From Babesia bovis T2Bo (lineage: Eukaryota; Apicomplexa; Aconoidasida; Piroplasmida; Babesiidae): a stretch of DNA of 64,000 bases. Both the position numbers and the translations under genes were made by a program. The DNA lies in the NCBI RefSeq assembly GCF_000165395.2, contig NC_010574.1:1302001-1366000 (forward strand), read 5' to 3'. The notes below the pieces were generated by a model. It had not been told where the DNA came from. It searched no databases and saw nothing but the letters and a program-made list of their open reading frames with translations. Shown here in pieces: positions 62,985 to 64,000 of the stretch. Every line of letters starts with the position of its first letter. The stretch's first letter is position 1.

Positions 62985-64000
62985 TCACTCTGATTCGTTT
63001 TGCTTAAAGCGCTTAGCAGAACTCCATTTGGGTTTCTGTAACTGCCCAGGCTTCTCTGGGCGCTTCATACCACCGGTATTCGTTATATCAGGCTTTCCTG
63101 AAAGCTCCAGTAATTTCTGTTCAAGGTAACGCTTGCTCTCGATCGCCACTGTAGGTTCTTGACTATCTTGCAAGGCATCAACACGAACACATAAAGCCAG
63201 TTTTGCCGCCAGAATGCGTGATATCTTACCCTTGTGTTTAGGTTGAGCTTGGCCTACAAACCCAGCATGGTAGATAATGCCATATTTAGGTGTAGGAGCA
63301 TTCGTCTTCAGAGCCCTAAACAGAGCCTTCTCGGCACCAAGGATCTGCACAGTAGATGCAGGATGCTTAGCCAAGTTTATTAAAGAACCACTGTGAGATA
63401 ACAGCCGCGCACCAATCACCTCACCAACCATGTGAGTTAGGTTAGGAGCCAAGGCGCGCATACGCATACGAAGGTACTCCTCCAAAGTAGAACGGTAGTT
63501 AAGCATCTCTTCCAGACGCTCTGCCAATTCATTAATAGCCTCCAAATCATCAGTCATCAGCTCAGAACCCATGGAAATTTCACATGCTTTCTTTATCTCA
63601 TCGACAACATCCTTTGGGAGAAATGACTCCAACTCATCTAGTGATGTTGACCCGCGGATGCCAATCTGACGTACAGCGCGAGAATATAACGTCATGTCCG
63701 GAACAATGTGAGATAACTCGGGGAAATGCCAACCGTACCATTCCTTCAGTCGCATGCCAAAGTTGTTTGCTTCGCGGTCAAGGTCGTCAAGAAGACCGAT
63801 GGCTTGAACGACCATTATATCCACCTTGTCAGGTGAAAATTTCAGCTTGAACCGAGCCAAAGAATGCGATAAACTCAAAGACATAGATCTGGCATCCGAT
63901 TCCGAAATACCTGACACCAATTCAAAAAACTGGCCCTTGAGGCCACGAGCGATCTCCAGCGTATTAGGGTTGTACACAACATCAATCTTCAATTTCTTCT
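62985..64000 (-). CDS. NOP58: Box C/D snoRNP core protein NOP58, 5' end beyond window
   Basis: Scaffold of box C/D snoRNPs that guide rRNA 2'-O-methylation. 338 whole codons are inside the window, open to the right edge; a TTG at 63992 is not the start and the N-terminal part is missing. Visible: the NOPS/coiled-coil region with SHSLARFKLKFSPDKVDIMVVQAI and EWYGWHFPEL, then the NOP domain with APNLTHMVGEVIGARLL, GSLINLAKHPASTVQILGAEKALFRAL and QPKHKGKISRILAAK, all near-invariant. NOP58 rather than NOP56 is indicated by KKACEISMGSEL. The C-terminal Lys-rich tail is short compared with yeast and human. Confidence 0.94.
   Translation of the reverse strand, partial: KKLKIDVVYNPNTLEIARGLKGQFFELVSGISESDARSMSLSLSHSLARFKLKFSPDKVDIMVVQAIGLLDDLDREANNFGMRLKEWYGWHFPELSHIVPDMTLYSRAVRQIGIRGSTSLDELESFLPKDVVDEIKKACEISMGSELMTDDLEAINELAERLEEMLNYRSTLEEYLRMRMRALAPNLTHMVGEVIGARLLSHSGSLINLAKHPASTVQILGAEKALFRALKTNAPTPKYGIIYHAGFVGQAQPKHKGKISRILAAKLALCVRVDALQDSQEPTVAIESKRYLEQKLLELSGKPDITNTGGMKRPEKPGQLQKPKWSSAKRFKQNESE

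Overview
The window is nuclear DNA of an apicomplexan, most likely a piroplasmid close to Babesia bovis. Evidence: moderately AT-rich, gene-dense DNA with genes on both strands; many very short GT-AG introns, mostly 35-38 bases; an apicomplexan profilin; proteins with a signal peptide ahead of an organellar enzyme (apicoplast style); and a tandem family of ROM4-like rhomboid proteases. Nothing is organised as a bacterial operon. Several single-frame reading frames that open on TTG or GTG here are exon fragments or need a later ATG, so starts below were re-chosen as ATG and exons were joined by hand. Most joins were checked for frame closure and for family-conserved residues across the junctions.

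1-9.4 kb: 5' part of a SERCA-type Ca2+ pump (minus), TRM1 tRNA methyltransferase (3 exons), a divergent Ras-like GTPase, TAF7, mitochondrial ribosomal protein uL6, and a low-complexity protein with a SIM-like motif and a SAP-like C-terminus (possible SLX4). 9.4-20.5 kb: organellar isoleucyl-tRNA synthetase, MPC1, a signal-peptide membrane protein, U1-70K, a cytochrome b5 reductase-like enzyme, a small basic protein, a CCDC43-like protein, SF3B6 (three short exons) and tRNA-Arg(UCU). 20.8-34.3 kb: HRD3/SEL1L of ER-associated degradation, a stand-alone apicoplast-type 5'-3' exonuclease, an 11-exon WD40-like gene rebuilt from fragments, and four poorly characterised proteins, one with a DEK_C-like N-terminus.

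34.7-41 kb: MCM2, a spliced triple-CX9C protein with no long single frame, UFD1, and a multi-pass membrane protein. MCM2 and UFD1 each have a first coding exon that is only the ATG. 41.2-49.8 kb: three tandem ROM4-like rhomboid genes; two look identical in protein and almost identical over about 2.4 kb, and the third is a mosaic with a 30-residue tandem repeat in its N-terminal region. Each is preceded by a copy of the same upstream block, which ends inside the last codons of the neighbouring gene. 49.8-64 kb: that neighbour (unknown), proteasome beta1, RAB11, NOP2 (7 exons), profilin, a CNNM/CorC-like membrane protein, an unknown spliced transmembrane protein, a SulP anion transporter, and NOP58 running off the right edge.

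Themes: nuclear RNA processing and modification (TRM1, U1-70K, SF3B6, NOP2, NOP58), ubiquitin-proteasome and ER quality control (HRD3, UFD1, beta1), organelle maintenance (IleRS, exonuclease, uL6m, MPC1, CX9C), and parasite motility or surface processing (profilin, ROM4 array). The ROM4 array is the most unusual locus.
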